64,000 bases of DNA from Pseudomonas defluvii (GTDB lineage: Bacteria > Pseudomonadota > Gammaproteobacteria > Pseudomonadales > Pseudomonadaceae): contig NZ_MBPN01000001.1 of assembly GCF_001695625.1 (NCBI RefSeq), positions 59,294-123,293 on the forward strand, read 5' to 3'. The notes below the pieces were generated by a model, which was not told the origin of the DNA, did not search any database, and worked only from the letters and a program-made list of their open reading frames with translations. Each line of letters opens with the position of its first letter. The first letter of the stretch is position 1. Below, piece by piece: positions 24,319-31,874 of the stretch. The position numbers were made by a program, and so were the translations under genes.

Positions 24319-24667
24319 GGTGTTTCCTCCTATATCCCCGCTGCACCGGGAATAAGCTCGCGAAGAGATCCCGTGCAGGGGTAAGCATTGAAGCTGGAGG
24401 GTGCCTTTGACTGGTTAGCGTGCGAACACACATACCGAAATGGCGGGGAGATACACGTTCCTGGAACACGTCTACCTTGCAGGAGCAAAGGACATGCCTG
24501 GTATCTCGAGATTGTGGACTGATCAGACGATCGTCCAGTCTGTTCCAACAATGTCTGTGCTCATCTAACTCGAATTCGAGTATCGAGTCGCACCCCAGAA
24601 AACCTCGGTGAATTCACCAACGTAGTCTGGGTTTGCTCTTTCGGAGAAAGGCAAATGGGACAGACAC
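24319..24667. other. Intergenic leader region of the accessory gene train
   Basis: About 350 bp with no convincing gene. It contains the hairpin CCCCTGCACGGGA ... TTCCCGGTGCAGCGGGG (near 24335-24383) and a CTCGAATTCGAG palindrome (near 24570-24581). A weak minus-strand frame here has no good ribosome-binding site. Confidence 0.5.
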
Positions 24668-24696
24668 TTTTTAGCCGAGCACATCCTAGTAGTCAA
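24668..24696 (-). promoter_or_regulatory. Sigma-70-like promoter candidate for the accessory gene train
   Basis: Minus strand TTGACT (24691-24696), 17-bp spacer, TAAAAA (24668-24673). It would direct a transcript of about 350 nt leader into the 46-aa gene and the genes beyond. Confidence 0.45.
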
Positions 24697-24727
24697 GATG
24701 TCCAAGGTCGAAACAAACCTACTCTGG

Positions 24728-24743
24728 GTTTAGCATGCGAAAA
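24728..24743. repeat. SphI-centred 16-bp motif, copy 3
   Basis: GTTTAGCATGCGAAAA, directly abutting the A-run of the primase terminator. Confidence 0.75.
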
Positions 24744-24779
24744 AAAACCCCAGACCAGCAAAAGCTGGACCGGGGTTTC
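24739..24779 (-). terminator. Intrinsic terminator of the primase gene
   Basis: On the minus strand AAACCCCGGTCCAGC pairs imperfectly with GCTGGTCTGGGGTTT, followed by eight T. It lies just past the stop at 24788. Confidence 0.85.
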
Positions 24780-24787
24780 TTGAGCGC

Positions 24788-26026
24788 TCACGCACAGGCA
24801 CTGAGCAAGCCATCTGCGTTGGCTGGCTTGAAGCCCATGAAGATCCCACCTTCGCATGCTTTCGCACGTAGGAGGTGGAAGCGTTGCGGCAATGGCTGTC
24901 CAAAGACCTTCTCAACCACGATGATATCTTCCCAATCCTGGCCCTTGGCTCCAGGAGTGTGAATCACATCGGGCAGCATGAAGGCCACCTCGAACCCTTT
25001 ACGCATCAGCTCAATAAAGAGCTTCCACGCAAAGGTTTGTCCATCGCCATATTTCCCACGTGCTTCGTTGTATGGGTCGTTATCAGACCAGATAACTACC
25101 CTATCGAATTCAGCACGATCGACAAACAACGTCGCCAGAGTGGTGCAGGCATGCGCTACTCGAACAGACTCGCCTGTTGCCAGGTGGATTGCCCATCCTT
25201 TCTCTACGCCTTCGGTCACATGCAGCGTCCTGCAACCTTCGACGTTTGCTACTCGGATTGACGCTCCTTTGAAGCCAGACAACGGGGAATCAATTTTCTT
25301 CACCTTCGAGACACCTTCCAGCTTATGACCATCCGGAGTCAGGTAGATCTTGTGGAAGTTCACCACTCGACCAGTCCTGCTCCGAAACGCCGACACGATG
25401 GCCGGGAACCGACCGATGAGCTCCTTCACAACCTGACCATCTTTCTTACGGGTTTCGTAATACTCGAGGGCCGGGTGGAATTTCACGTCACCAAGGTTGC
25501 TGTTAAGCGGGATACCGCGGTGTTGAAAGTACAAACGGCCAGGAAGAGCATCCGGGTGGGTTAGCGAGATCAAGCCTTGTGCAGTCTTGATGTGCTTCGC
25601 CTTCCGCTTCTGCTCATCCTCCGGACTTATGCCAGCCCGTGAATTGACCACTACAGGAGTGACCTTACGGGTATAGCTTTTGCCGCTTGTTAGTGCATCT
25701 CTGACTTTGAACATTACGTCGGTGAAGTTGCGACCGACGCCGTCCAGGATCAGAAGCTCTACTGGGTCCCGGCCACCGTCCTGCAAGCAGGAGCAGATAG
25801 CGCGGTCTTCGTAGCCCGGCTTGTTTGAGAATCTGAAATCACTCTTCCCTCCCCCATTCCGGTGACGGTGTGGGAAAGGGCAGTCGACCAGATGTCCATG
25901 GTTCTTGAGTGCAGCATCGAACGAGCTAGTCAAACGTGGGATCACGTTAAGCCAACCGCCGTTGCTCTTCACCAGCTCCAGGACTTCCTCAGACAGTTTC
26001 GGACGATTGTCGTCTTGACGATCCAT
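24788..26026 (-). CDS. Plasmid DNA primase with Toprim domain
   Basis: 412 aa from ATG 26026, preferred over an upstream ATG because GGAGGTAGCT precedes it. N-terminal zinc-finger-like part (CPFPHRHR near 48 and CSCLQDGG near 78), as in CHC2/phage primases, then a Toprim domain: VTEGVEKGWA near 255 gives the catalytic Glu, and VVIWSDNDP near 312 the DxD. Likely synthesises RNA primers for plasmid replication or for the transferred strand. Ends at a strong terminator. Confidence 0.8.
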   Translation of the reverse strand: MDRQDDNRPKLSEEVLELVKSNGGWLNVIPRLTSSFDAALKNHGHLVDCPFPHRHRNGGGKSDFRFSNKPGYEDRAICSCLQDGGRDPVELLILDGVGRNFTDVMFKVRDALTSGKSYTRKVTPVVVNSRAGISPEDEQKRKAKHIKTAQGLISLTHPDALPGRLYFQHRGIPLNSNLGDVKFHPALEYYETRKKDGQVVKELIGRFPAIVSAFRSRTGRVVNFHKIYLTPDGHKLEGVSKVKKIDSPLSGFKGASIRVANVEGCRTLHVTEGVEKGWAIHLATGESVRVAHACTTLATLFVDRAEFDRVVIWSDNDPYNEARGKYGDGQTFAWKLFIELMRKGFEVAFMLPDVIHTPGAKGQDWEDIIVVEKVFGQPLPQRFHLLRAKACEGGIFMGFKPANADGLLSACA

Positions 26027-26164
26027 AGCTACCTCCAATTGCAAGGCAGCCACGTCCCCTTAGGGATGGCTTGCCCTAAGGGTGGGAATTGCGCGAGCGC
26101 GAGTTTTTAAAGAGCCCAGCTCCAGAATTCTGGGACTGGAATCTTCTCCAGACATCCGTGCGGA

Positions 26165-26180
26165 ATTTCGCATGCGAAAG
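26165..26180. repeat. SphI-centred 16-bp motif, copy 4
   Basis: ATTTCGCATGCGAAAG in a non-coding stretch upstream of the primase gene. Confidence 0.75.
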
Positions 26181-26253
26181 CTGGGGGAAAGATCACCTCC
26201 AACGCTAAGGAGGCCCCCAGCTGAAATCAAGGACATGAAGTCTACAAATGCAG

Positions 26254-26285
26254 AAAGGCCCGGTGCATCGCTGCGCCGGGCCTTT
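26254..26285. terminator. Strong hairpin terminator
   Basis: AAAGGCCCGG...CCGGGCCTTT stem with a short loop. It follows the 45-aa gene on the minus strand. Confidence 0.7.
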
Positions 26286-26300
26286 CGTCTCATCTGTCTA

Positions 26301-26344
26301 GGGCACCTCTAATACAGCCTGCAAAGGTTGTATTAGGGGTGCCC
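26301..26344. repeat. 16-bp inverted repeat built on GGGCACC and TAATACA
   Basis: Arms GGGCACCTCTAATACA (26301-26316) and TGTATTAGGGGTGCCC (26329-26344) pair with one mismatch around a 12-nt loop. Each arm carries GGGCACC, as in class-A promoters, but not the fixed N8 spacing. Confidence 0.6.
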
Positions 26345-26368
26345 TTGACTAAGTCATAGGGCACGAGA

Positions 26369-26506
26369 TCAGCATTCAACTCCAGCAGCTTCAAAGGAAG
26401 CACATCTGTCGTGTTGGACCTTCGTCATTGTGTTTCGCGCATCATCTCCCTGAAAAAGGAAGAGAGCAGCAGAAAGCGCAAAGGCAAAGGTGAGTGCATA
26501 TTTCAT
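26369..26506 (-). CDS. Exported or membrane microprotein, 45 aa
   Basis: 45 aa from ATG 26506 after GAGGACCACGAC. MKYALTFAFALSAALFLFQG is a signal or membrane segment; two Cys lie in the short remainder (CASFEAAGVEC) and could form a disulphide. A GGCGAT/ATCGCC hairpin lies in the leader. Unknown. Confidence 0.5.
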   Translation of the reverse strand: MKYALTFAFALSAALFLFQGDDARNTMTKVQHDRCASFEAAGVEC

Positions 26507-27065
26507 GTCGTGGTCCTCAATGTGAATTGAGACGACCACTACCCTCCCGAAGGCGATGTGGATCGCCCTAGGGGTCGAGTGAGATTTGCTTAGAAAACAC
26601 TCTGCGACGGAATAGCGAATGATGAGGCCAAGGGGGCACACACCAAACACCAAACCGAGCGAATGTCACCACAACGCAGCAACCAGCTCAGCAAAATTGG
26701 CGAATGGGCGTGTTCACACCAAAACGCAAAATCGCAGAGTGAAGTCCTTTACGAACTCACGCGACACTGACTTGTTAAAGAACGTGAAGCAGGTAGATCA
26801 CGATGATCAAGATGCAATGCAACTGGAACATCGCAAAACGATGAACCAAGTGAAAAGCACCAGGTTCACCTTGAAGCGAGATGATCAGAACGGCGACTGA
26901 ATACAGTCACTGAACCAATCTCCCACCACAACCCTTGAATTCAAAGGCGGGGGCGGGTTGTGATCAGCTATCAGTGAGTTCACCAACAGCGGGAGATCAC
27001 GAGAAAACGCCTTCACGATAGGTCGCCCTACCCCGCCATTCAAGTACGCCGTGTCCCAAAATGAA
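26507..27065. other. Non-coding region between the primase block and parB
   Basis: About 560 bp without a convincing gene. On the minus strand GTTCTTTAACAAG (complement at 26771-26783) resembles the rRNA boxA/leader sequence CTCTTTAACA. GATCA-containing segments recur at 26806-26816 and 26882-26887. Short frames here lack ribosome-binding sites. Confidence 0.4.
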
Positions 27066-27068
27066 AAA

Positions 27069-27094
27069 GGGCGCCTCAATTGCTTGAGGCGCCC
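27069..27094. terminator. Terminator of the parAB operon
   Basis: Perfect 11-bp stem GGGCGCCTCAA/TTGAGGCGCCC with a 4-nt loop, followed on the minus strand by TTTTTCATTTT, 24 bp past the parB stop. Confidence 0.88.
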
Positions 27095-27117
27095 TATTCC
27101 CCTACTGAAGTTTTAGT

Positions 27118-28317
27118 TCAGCCATCGGTCTCCATCGCTGCGACGCTGACGATGTCGATCTGATCCACCTTTATCTGCTTGGGCTGTTGTGATCCGCCGA
27201 TCATCAGCATGCACCATGCCTTGGAAGGATCTTCGCTGACGCGATCATTCATCAAATACCCGGACGCTACCGCACTGTCCAGTGCAACCTTGATACCGAT
27301 TACCTGACGCTCCGCAGTAATCGGTATGTATCCCTTACCATTCTTCTTCGAAGAACTATTCGGCGCAGCGGCCGGCCCCTGTTCCTGCGAAGGGGTGGTT
27401 ACAGCTGCTGGCGTATTTGTCTCGCCCTGGCCCTGGGCTTTTGACTGCCCCTCGGGTTTAGCATGCGAAACTGGGGACTGGTCGGTCTGACTAGGAGGGT
27501 TCGCCTGAGAAGAATTACCACCCTTCCCCACCCCATCTTGAGATGGATGCCCGACTTTTCCAGCTTGCTGTTCAGTTTGCGGTTCTTGTGCCGGAGGAGC
27601 TTTCGTGGGCACCGTCTTGCCTTTTGCTGCTCTGACCGCATCACGTACTTGCTGCCTGCTGATGGAGCCTTCCGCTTTTGCCCTTTCAATGAATGCAGTG
27701 AACGTCTCGGGCTGAAGGTTCTTCAGTTGCTTCATTTCCCGTAAGACTTCGCTGTCGCTCGTAACGCCTCCTTTGATCAGGTCAACCAGTTCCTCGGGAA
27801 GGTCTGCGAGTCCCAAATGAATAGAGATGTAGGTCTCGCTTTTCCCCATATAGGTAGCCAAGTCCTGGTTGGACAGGGGCTCTCCAGCAGCCTTAGCTTC
27901 AGCTTTGGCTTCAGCCAAGGCTTGACCAACCTCATAGGGGTTGAGATTTTGCCGCTGCTCGTTTTCGATCAGCTGCGAGAGGATCTCCTTGGCCGGCGTG
28001 CGTTTCTTGCCGTCAACGATAGCTTTCAGCTTAAAGCCAGGGCGAAGTACCGCAGCGGCATAGCGACGACCGCCTTTCTTCAAGGGGTACTTCTGAGTTT
28101 CAGGATTCATCGGACCAACGATGATAGGGGTTTGCTGCCCTTCGTCATCGTAGCTAGCTGCCAGTTCCTCGATCTCCTTGAAGTCTTTCCTCACCTGAGG
28201 TTTGACTTCGATCTGATCTACGCTGAGGAGAATAATCTGATTCTCCTGTGCGGCCCGGCCAAGGTCCATCAGGTCATTCAGTCGAGTCAAACTCCCTAGG
28301 TCTAGTGTCTTAGCCAT
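27118..28317 (-). CDS. parB: ParB-family partition protein 1
   Basis: 399 aa. N-terminal ParB/Srx domain with PQVRKDF, GGRRYAAA (instead of the common GERRxRA) and ENEQRQNLNPYEVGQA (the ENxQRxxLxPxE box); an HTH domain with LSNQDLATYMGKSETYIS; then a long Gln/Pro/Ser/Lys linker (about 235-330) and a compact C-terminal domain. The linker contains PVSHAKP at about 281-287, encoded by the dispersed motif itself. TAATG overlap with parA. It should bind parS sites; the dispersed motif clustered around it is the obvious candidate. Confidence 0.88.
   Translation of the reverse strand: MAKTLDLGSLTRLNDLMDLGRAAQENQIILLSVDQIEVKPQVRKDFKEIEELAASYDDEGQQTPIIVGPMNPETQKYPLKKGGRRYAAAVLRPGFKLKAIVDGKKRTPAKEILSQLIENEQRQNLNPYEVGQALAEAKAEAKAAGEPLSNQDLATYMGKSETYISIHLGLADLPEELVDLIKGGVTSDSEVLREMKQLKNLQPETFTAFIERAKAEGSISRQQVRDAVRAAKGKTVPTKAPPAQEPQTEQQAGKVGHPSQDGVGKGGNSSQANPPSQTDQSPVSHAKPEGQSKAQGQGETNTPAAVTTPSQEQGPAAAPNSSSKKNGKGYIPITAERQVIGIKVALDSAVASGYLMNDRVSEDPSKAWCMLMIGGSQQPKQIKVDQIDIVSVAAMETDG
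27456..27471. repeat. SphI-centred 16-bp motif, copy 5 (inside parB)
   Basis: GTTTAGCATGCGAAAC; on the minus strand it reads GTTTCGCATGCTAAAC and encodes VSHAK in the ParB linker. Confidence 0.85.
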
Positions 28318-29216
28318 TAGATTGCCCCCACTTTCTTAGCGCGCGATTGGCTCTTTTTCTTTACCGGCTTTTTCTTCCGAGGCACCTTCGGTGCGATCAC
28401 CACAGGCGTGATTTCTACGCCTGCTCGGTGCGCCATTTCCTCCATCAGCCTGATCATTTCTACGCCGGTCTCACGCTCAGCACCATTGGTTCGCATGCTC
28501 CAAACGGGCTTGCACTGGCGCAGCGCGGTATCAATTGCACCTCGGATCGAGAGACTGTTTTGAAGAATTTTGGGACCAACTACTTTTCGCAGGTCCTCCA
28601 ACGACTCGCGGTGAGCGTTCACGCGAGTGTTGTATTTGTTGCAGATGATCCCAGTTGGAGTGATCTGAGTGCCGAACAACGGCCCGACCATATCGAACGT
28701 CTCGATTAGAGAAATCACGCCATCTACAGCGAACGCCGCCAGCTCCACAGGTACAAAGATGTGATCCGATACCACAGATGCCGCAATCATCCGCACCCCA
28801 TTGGTAGGTGGGGTGTCGATTACGATGTAATCGTAATCCTCTGCCAACTTTTGGATGTGCTTGGCAAAGGGACCTACCGCCGACAAGCCAATCTGCTCTA
28901 CTGAACTCAACTCATCGTCTTTGTTCAGGGCATAGATCAAGTCGGCGCCGAGAGCCGTCTGGAGGGGCTTGAGATCAGGCAGTTCTTCTTTGAAGAGATG
29001 CGCGCTGCGGAGCCCTCCATTGCGGGAATCAGGCGCGAGTCGACTGGAGAAGTTGCCTTGGCTGTCCAGGTCGATACCCAGCACGCGGTATCCCTGCTCT
29101 ACCAAGTAAACCAGCCAATGGAAATCGATCGTCGTTTTGCCTACGCCGCCCTTCTGGTTAGTAACAGCATGGACGTCGGCGAGCAGTTTTCTCTTCTTGA
29201 ACGGGATTGCGGCCAT
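28317..29216 (-). CDS. parA: ParA partition ATPase
   Basis: 299 aa from ATG 29216 (AAGGAGCCTCAC upstream; a longer frame lacks a ribosome-binding site). Deviant Walker A KGGVGKTT at residues about 19-26, Walker A' region LGIDLDSQGNFS near 50, and switch motif YIVIDTPPTNG near 140. The C-terminus is strongly basic (KVPRKKKPVKKKSQSRAKK), suited to nonspecific DNA binding. Class Ib-like size without an N-terminal HTH. It would partition the plasmid with ParB. Confidence 0.92.
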   Translation of the reverse strand: MAAIPFKKRKLLADVHAVTNQKGGVGKTTIDFHWLVYLVEQGYRVLGIDLDSQGNFSSRLAPDSRNGGLRSAHLFKEELPDLKPLQTALGADLIYALNKDDELSSVEQIGLSAVGPFAKHIQKLAEDYDYIVIDTPPTNGVRMIAASVVSDHIFVPVELAAFAVDGVISLIETFDMVGPLFGTQITPTGIICNKYNTRVNAHRESLEDLRKVVGPKILQNSLSIRGAIDTALRQCKPVWSMRTNGAERETGVEMIRLMEEMAHRAGVEITPVVIAPKVPRKKKPVKKKSQSRAKKVGAI

Positions 29217-29335
29217 GTGAGGCTCCTTGTCTGCAATGGAGTCCACTCTAACCGCATTGCAGTCCATTTCAAGTCAAAACACCTGCTTTGCAGCTTTTTT
29301 TCATGGCGGCGACCGCATTGCGAAATCAATAAACA
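29217..29335 (-). promoter_or_regulatory. parA promoter region with GCATTGCAG repeats
   Basis: CTGCAATG at 29231-29238 and CGCATTGCAG at 29257-29266 form an inverted repeat; a further CGCATTGCG lies at 29313-29321. Repeats of this kind upstream of parA are typical autoregulatory operators. Confidence 0.55.
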
Positions 29336-29337
29336 AA

Positions 29338-29361
29338 AAGGGGCGAATCCCCTCGCCCCTT
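29338..29361 (-). terminator. Terminator of the SPOR-like lipoprotein gene
   Basis: Stem AAGGGGCGA/TCGCCCCTT with a 6-nt loop, then on the minus strand CTTTTTGTTT. Confidence 0.8.
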
Positions 29362-29369
29362 CTCACTGA

Positions 29370-29385
29370 GTTTCGCATGCTAAAC
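29370..29385. repeat. SphI-centred 16-bp motif, copy 6
   Basis: GTTTCGCATGCTAAAC, exact consensus, between the terminator and the stop of the lipoprotein gene. Confidence 0.82.
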
Positions 29386-29390
29386 CGGCG

Positions 29391-30833
29391 TTACATCGGC
29401 ACCTCTTGCGGGTGCACGGTCGCATGATTGGTATTGGTCGTGCGGTTCAAATACTCGACGCGCTTCGCTGCAGCGAGCTTGTCGTAGAAGCGCCCCATGT
29501 AAAGGTAGTACGTGCTCCCTTTGTGTACCGGTTCGAAATCCTTGATCCCGTAAGCTTCCAGGTAGCGCTGGAACTTCTGCCAGCTACCTTCATCCTTATA
29601 AACGTAGAGGACGTCGTAGATCACACGTGACTTTGGGGATACGACGATCGGTGCTGGGGACTGTACTGAAGATGTCACAGGGCCGCCGGCAAGCACCGCG
29701 CTACCAGCATCTGAGCCCCTCTGAATCACAACCGGAGAGATCTTAGGCTCGAACTTGGCCACAGTTACTACTGGTGCCTGCTTGGATGCGATAGCCAGAG
29801 GCTTCGCATCTTGTTTGACCGGCTTGTCGTCAACCTTGGCGTAGGTGGTTGGCTTTTCACCATAGGAGCCTGCGTAGACCGCTCGACCAGTGACGACCGG
29901 GGCCACGACTGTAGCCTTTTTGATTTCAGCGCCGGCCGTCAAGGCCGCTACCTCTGTCCGGGCTTTGGCGGTGATTTCAGTTTTCTCACGCGCGAGTCGT
30001 GCTTTGATTTCGGCGATTCGGCTCTCTGTTAAGCTCCTGATCTCAGGCGAAGGCTGATCCGTAATTGCTGCTGTTACCGCCACAGGGGTCTGCAGCTGAC
30101 GGGAGAGATCAGCCAATCGTTCATGCTCTTTCTGAGCCGCTGCCAATTTCGTCTCAAGCTGGGAGAGTTGCCCTTTCAGCTCACTAATCTGGTTATTGAT
30201 TTCAACAACCGCATTTGCTGCTCGCCGTTCAGCGTCCGCGTTAGCTACCGCCATTGCAAAGCGTTGCTTCTCAAGAGTGCGGGAGCTTTCCGCCTTTTGT
30301 TCCGCAAGCTGAGCTTTCAGTTTCGCCAGATCGGCCTGCTTGGCTGCATCAGCAGCTTTCAACTGCTCAATCTCAGCCATTGCTCGATTCTCAGCCTCGA
30401 GTAAGGCGCGGTCACGGTCATTCTCAATGATGGACTGGCGTATGGCCGCCTTTGAATTCTCTTCAGCAACCCGGGCCTGTGAGGCCTGGGTTGCCGCTTG
30501 GAACTCTTCAATCCGGCTCGACTCAGTTGAGGGAGCTTTACCCGAGCCTAGATCCTGTTCGTACGCTGTTGTAGAAAGCGACGCCTCCAAGGCCTGCTTT
30601 TGCTTTTCGAGCGAATCAATCTGATCCTTGAACTCGTTCAGGCGGCGCATGTAGAGAATCTGCGATTCGGTGTACTTCTGGCTACCGAGACCATCCTGGA
30701 TACGTTGATCGTACTGGGATTGAGGCTCGATGGAAGCTAGCTCCACCGGCTCGTGGGTGGAGGTACAACCGGCTAACACTGCCGTCAGAGCGATAGCCAG
30801 CAGAGTTGGCACCGGGAATGGTCGGTTTAGCAT
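29391..30833 (-). CDS. Coiled-coil lipoprotein with SPOR-like C-terminus
   Basis: 480 aa. Lipobox LAGC (Cys22), long Glu/Gln/Ala/Lys coiled coil (about residues 60-285), a Val/Pro linker, and a C-terminal domain from about 405 (RVIYDVLYVYKDEGSWQKF ... YYLYMGRFYDKLAAAKRV) with the look of a SPOR peptidoglycan-binding fold. It would span from the outer membrane to peptidoglycan and could guide the pilus or transfer apparatus. Its ATG is the ATG of the SphI core of a dispersed motif copy, an unusual start context. A class-A promoter element lies 79 bp upstream. Confidence 0.78.
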   Translation of the reverse strand: MLNRPFPVPTLLAIALTAVLAGCTSTHEPVELASIEPQSQYDQRIQDGLGSQKYTESQILYMRRLNEFKDQIDSLEKQKQALEASLSTTAYEQDLGSGKAPSTESSRIEEFQAATQASQARVAEENSKAAIRQSIIENDRDRALLEAENRAMAEIEQLKAADAAKQADLAKLKAQLAEQKAESSRTLEKQRFAMAVANADAERRAANAVVEINNQISELKGQLSQLETKLAAAQKEHERLADLSRQLQTPVAVTAAITDQPSPEIRSLTESRIAEIKARLAREKTEITAKARTEVAALTAGAEIKKATVVAPVVTGRAVYAGSYGEKPTTYAKVDDKPVKQDAKPLAIASKQAPVVTVAKFEPKISPVVIQRGSDAGSAVLAGGPVTSSVQSPAPIVVSPKSRVIYDVLYVYKDEGSWQKFQRYLEAYGIKDFEPVHKGSTYYLYMGRFYDKLAAAKRVEYLNRTTNTNHATVHPQEVPM

Positions 30834-30840
30834 GCGAAAT
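30825..30840. repeat. SphI-centred 16-bp motif, copy 7 (contains a start codon)
   Basis: GTTTAGCATGCGAAAT; on the minus strand the central ATG is the start codon of the 480-aa lipoprotein. TATAAT lies immediately upstream (30839-30844). Confidence 0.8.
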
Positions 30841-30911
30841 TATACCTTCGGCCTCTGGCTACCCGCAGGATGGTCGGCAAGGTTCGGCAGGGCCATAACA
30901 ATGGCTTCTGT

Positions 30912-30934
30912 CGTAATAATGGAAACGGAGTGCC
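30912..30934 (-). promoter_or_regulatory. Class-A promoter element upstream of the SPOR-like lipoprotein
   Basis: Minus strand: GGCAC, 8 bp, CATTATTACG. It is 79 bp from the start codon, the longest distance of the set. Confidence 0.55.
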
Positions 30935-30952
30935 CAAATTCGAGGGTAGGGG

Positions 30953-31813
30953 CTAACACTCGTCGACTTTGATGCCTAGCCGCTCCAGAAGCCCTGCGAA
31001 TTGATCGTCACCAGTCATGAGAAAGCCCATCTGCCAATTGCCACTTGGTGTCTTCTGAATCACACAGGGATACCCCGTGTGATCGGATACCAGCCGGGTC
31101 AGACGTGCGATGTCGGCGTCTTGCTTGGGCAAGTTGACCTTTGGCTTAGGCTTGTTGAGGTGCTTGGCAACCTCATCTTCGATCCTCTTAACGCTCCACC
31201 CCAGTCTTACGGCTTTCGTCGCGACTTCACGTTGGATGCCTTTCGAGTCGAGTGAGCACAGCGGGCGAGCCTGGGTCGCGGTGAGTTTGCCGTGGATCAG
31301 GAAGTCCTTGGCAGTGATGTCCAAGGTGAGCAACCGCAGGTAGTTGGAGACGTGCGACCTGCTTTTACCCAGCTCCTTGCCTATTTGCTCGTGGGAGAGA
31401 CCGGTTTCTTGTATGTCTGCATAGGCTTGAGCTTCTTCGATCGGGTTGAGTTGCACCCGGAGAACGTTCTCTACAGCAGAAATGAAACGGGCCTGGTTAT
31501 CCGTGTAGTGCCCGATCCGACAATGCAGGCGTGGGATCATCTTGAGTTGCGCCGCGCGCCAACGTCGTTCGCCGGAAATGATGAAGTAGCCGCCCTGAGC
31601 CCGGGGACATAGCACCACCGGGGTTACATTCCCCCCGGCCTTGACCATGCTGTCACCTAGCTCTTCCAGCTCTGCAAGAGTGAAGTTCCTACGGGTTTGC
31701 CAGATGCCAGGCTGCATGAGATCAACATCGACGTCTCGGTGCTCAACAGGTACTAGGTTGATACCCAGGCAATGGGACTCTGTGGGGTTGATTCCGGTCT
31801 CTGATTGATACAC
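30953..31813 (-). CDS. ParB-family protein 2 (Spo0J/KorB type)
   Basis: 286 aa from GTG 31813, preceded by GAGGG. Canonical ParB layout: YFIISGERRWRAAQ near 88-102, ENVLRVQLNPIEEAQAY near 130, HTH region GLSHEQIGKELGKSRSHVSNY near 150-170, and a short C-terminal dimerisation-like domain. It differs from the 399-aa ParB in keeping the exact GERRxRA box (CTP-binding in this family). No ParA is adjacent. It could be a second partition protein, a KorB-type global repressor or a spreading silencer. GTTTCACG repeats in its own leader are possible operators. Confidence 0.85.
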   Translation of the reverse strand: MYQSETGINPTESHCLGINLVPVEHRDVDVDLMQPGIWQTRRNFTLAELEELGDSMVKAGGNVTPVVLCPRAQGGYFIISGERRWRAAQLKMIPRLHCRIGHYTDNQARFISAVENVLRVQLNPIEEAQAYADIQETGLSHEQIGKELGKSRSHVSNYLRLLTLDITAKDFLIHGKLTATQARPLCSLDSKGIQREVATKAVRLGWSVKRIEDEVAKHLNKPKPKVNLPKQDADIARLTRLVSDHTGYPCVIQKTPSGNWQMGFLMTGDDQFAGLLERLGIKVDEC

Positions 31814-31857
31814 GTGAAACCCTCGTGCGTTCGTGAAACATGATACACGAGGGATAA
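31806..31857 (-). promoter_or_regulatory. GTTTCACG repeats and GTGTATCA inverted/direct repeats over the ParB2 start
   Basis: The minus strand has CCTCGTGTATCA, TGTTTCACG, CGCACGAGG and GGTTTCACGTGTATCA. GTTTCACG is a half-site of the chromosomal Pseudomonas-type parS (TGTTTCACGTGAAACA, from memory). The repeats overlap the ribosome-binding site and start, so they are suited to autorepression. Confidence 0.5.
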
Positions 31858-31874
31858 CGGATTGGCCGCAAAAA

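Noticed and set aside
26619..26900. 93-codon plus-strand frame in the non-coding region
   Set aside because: Biased Thr/Asn/Lys/His composition from AC-rich DNA, no ribosome-binding site.
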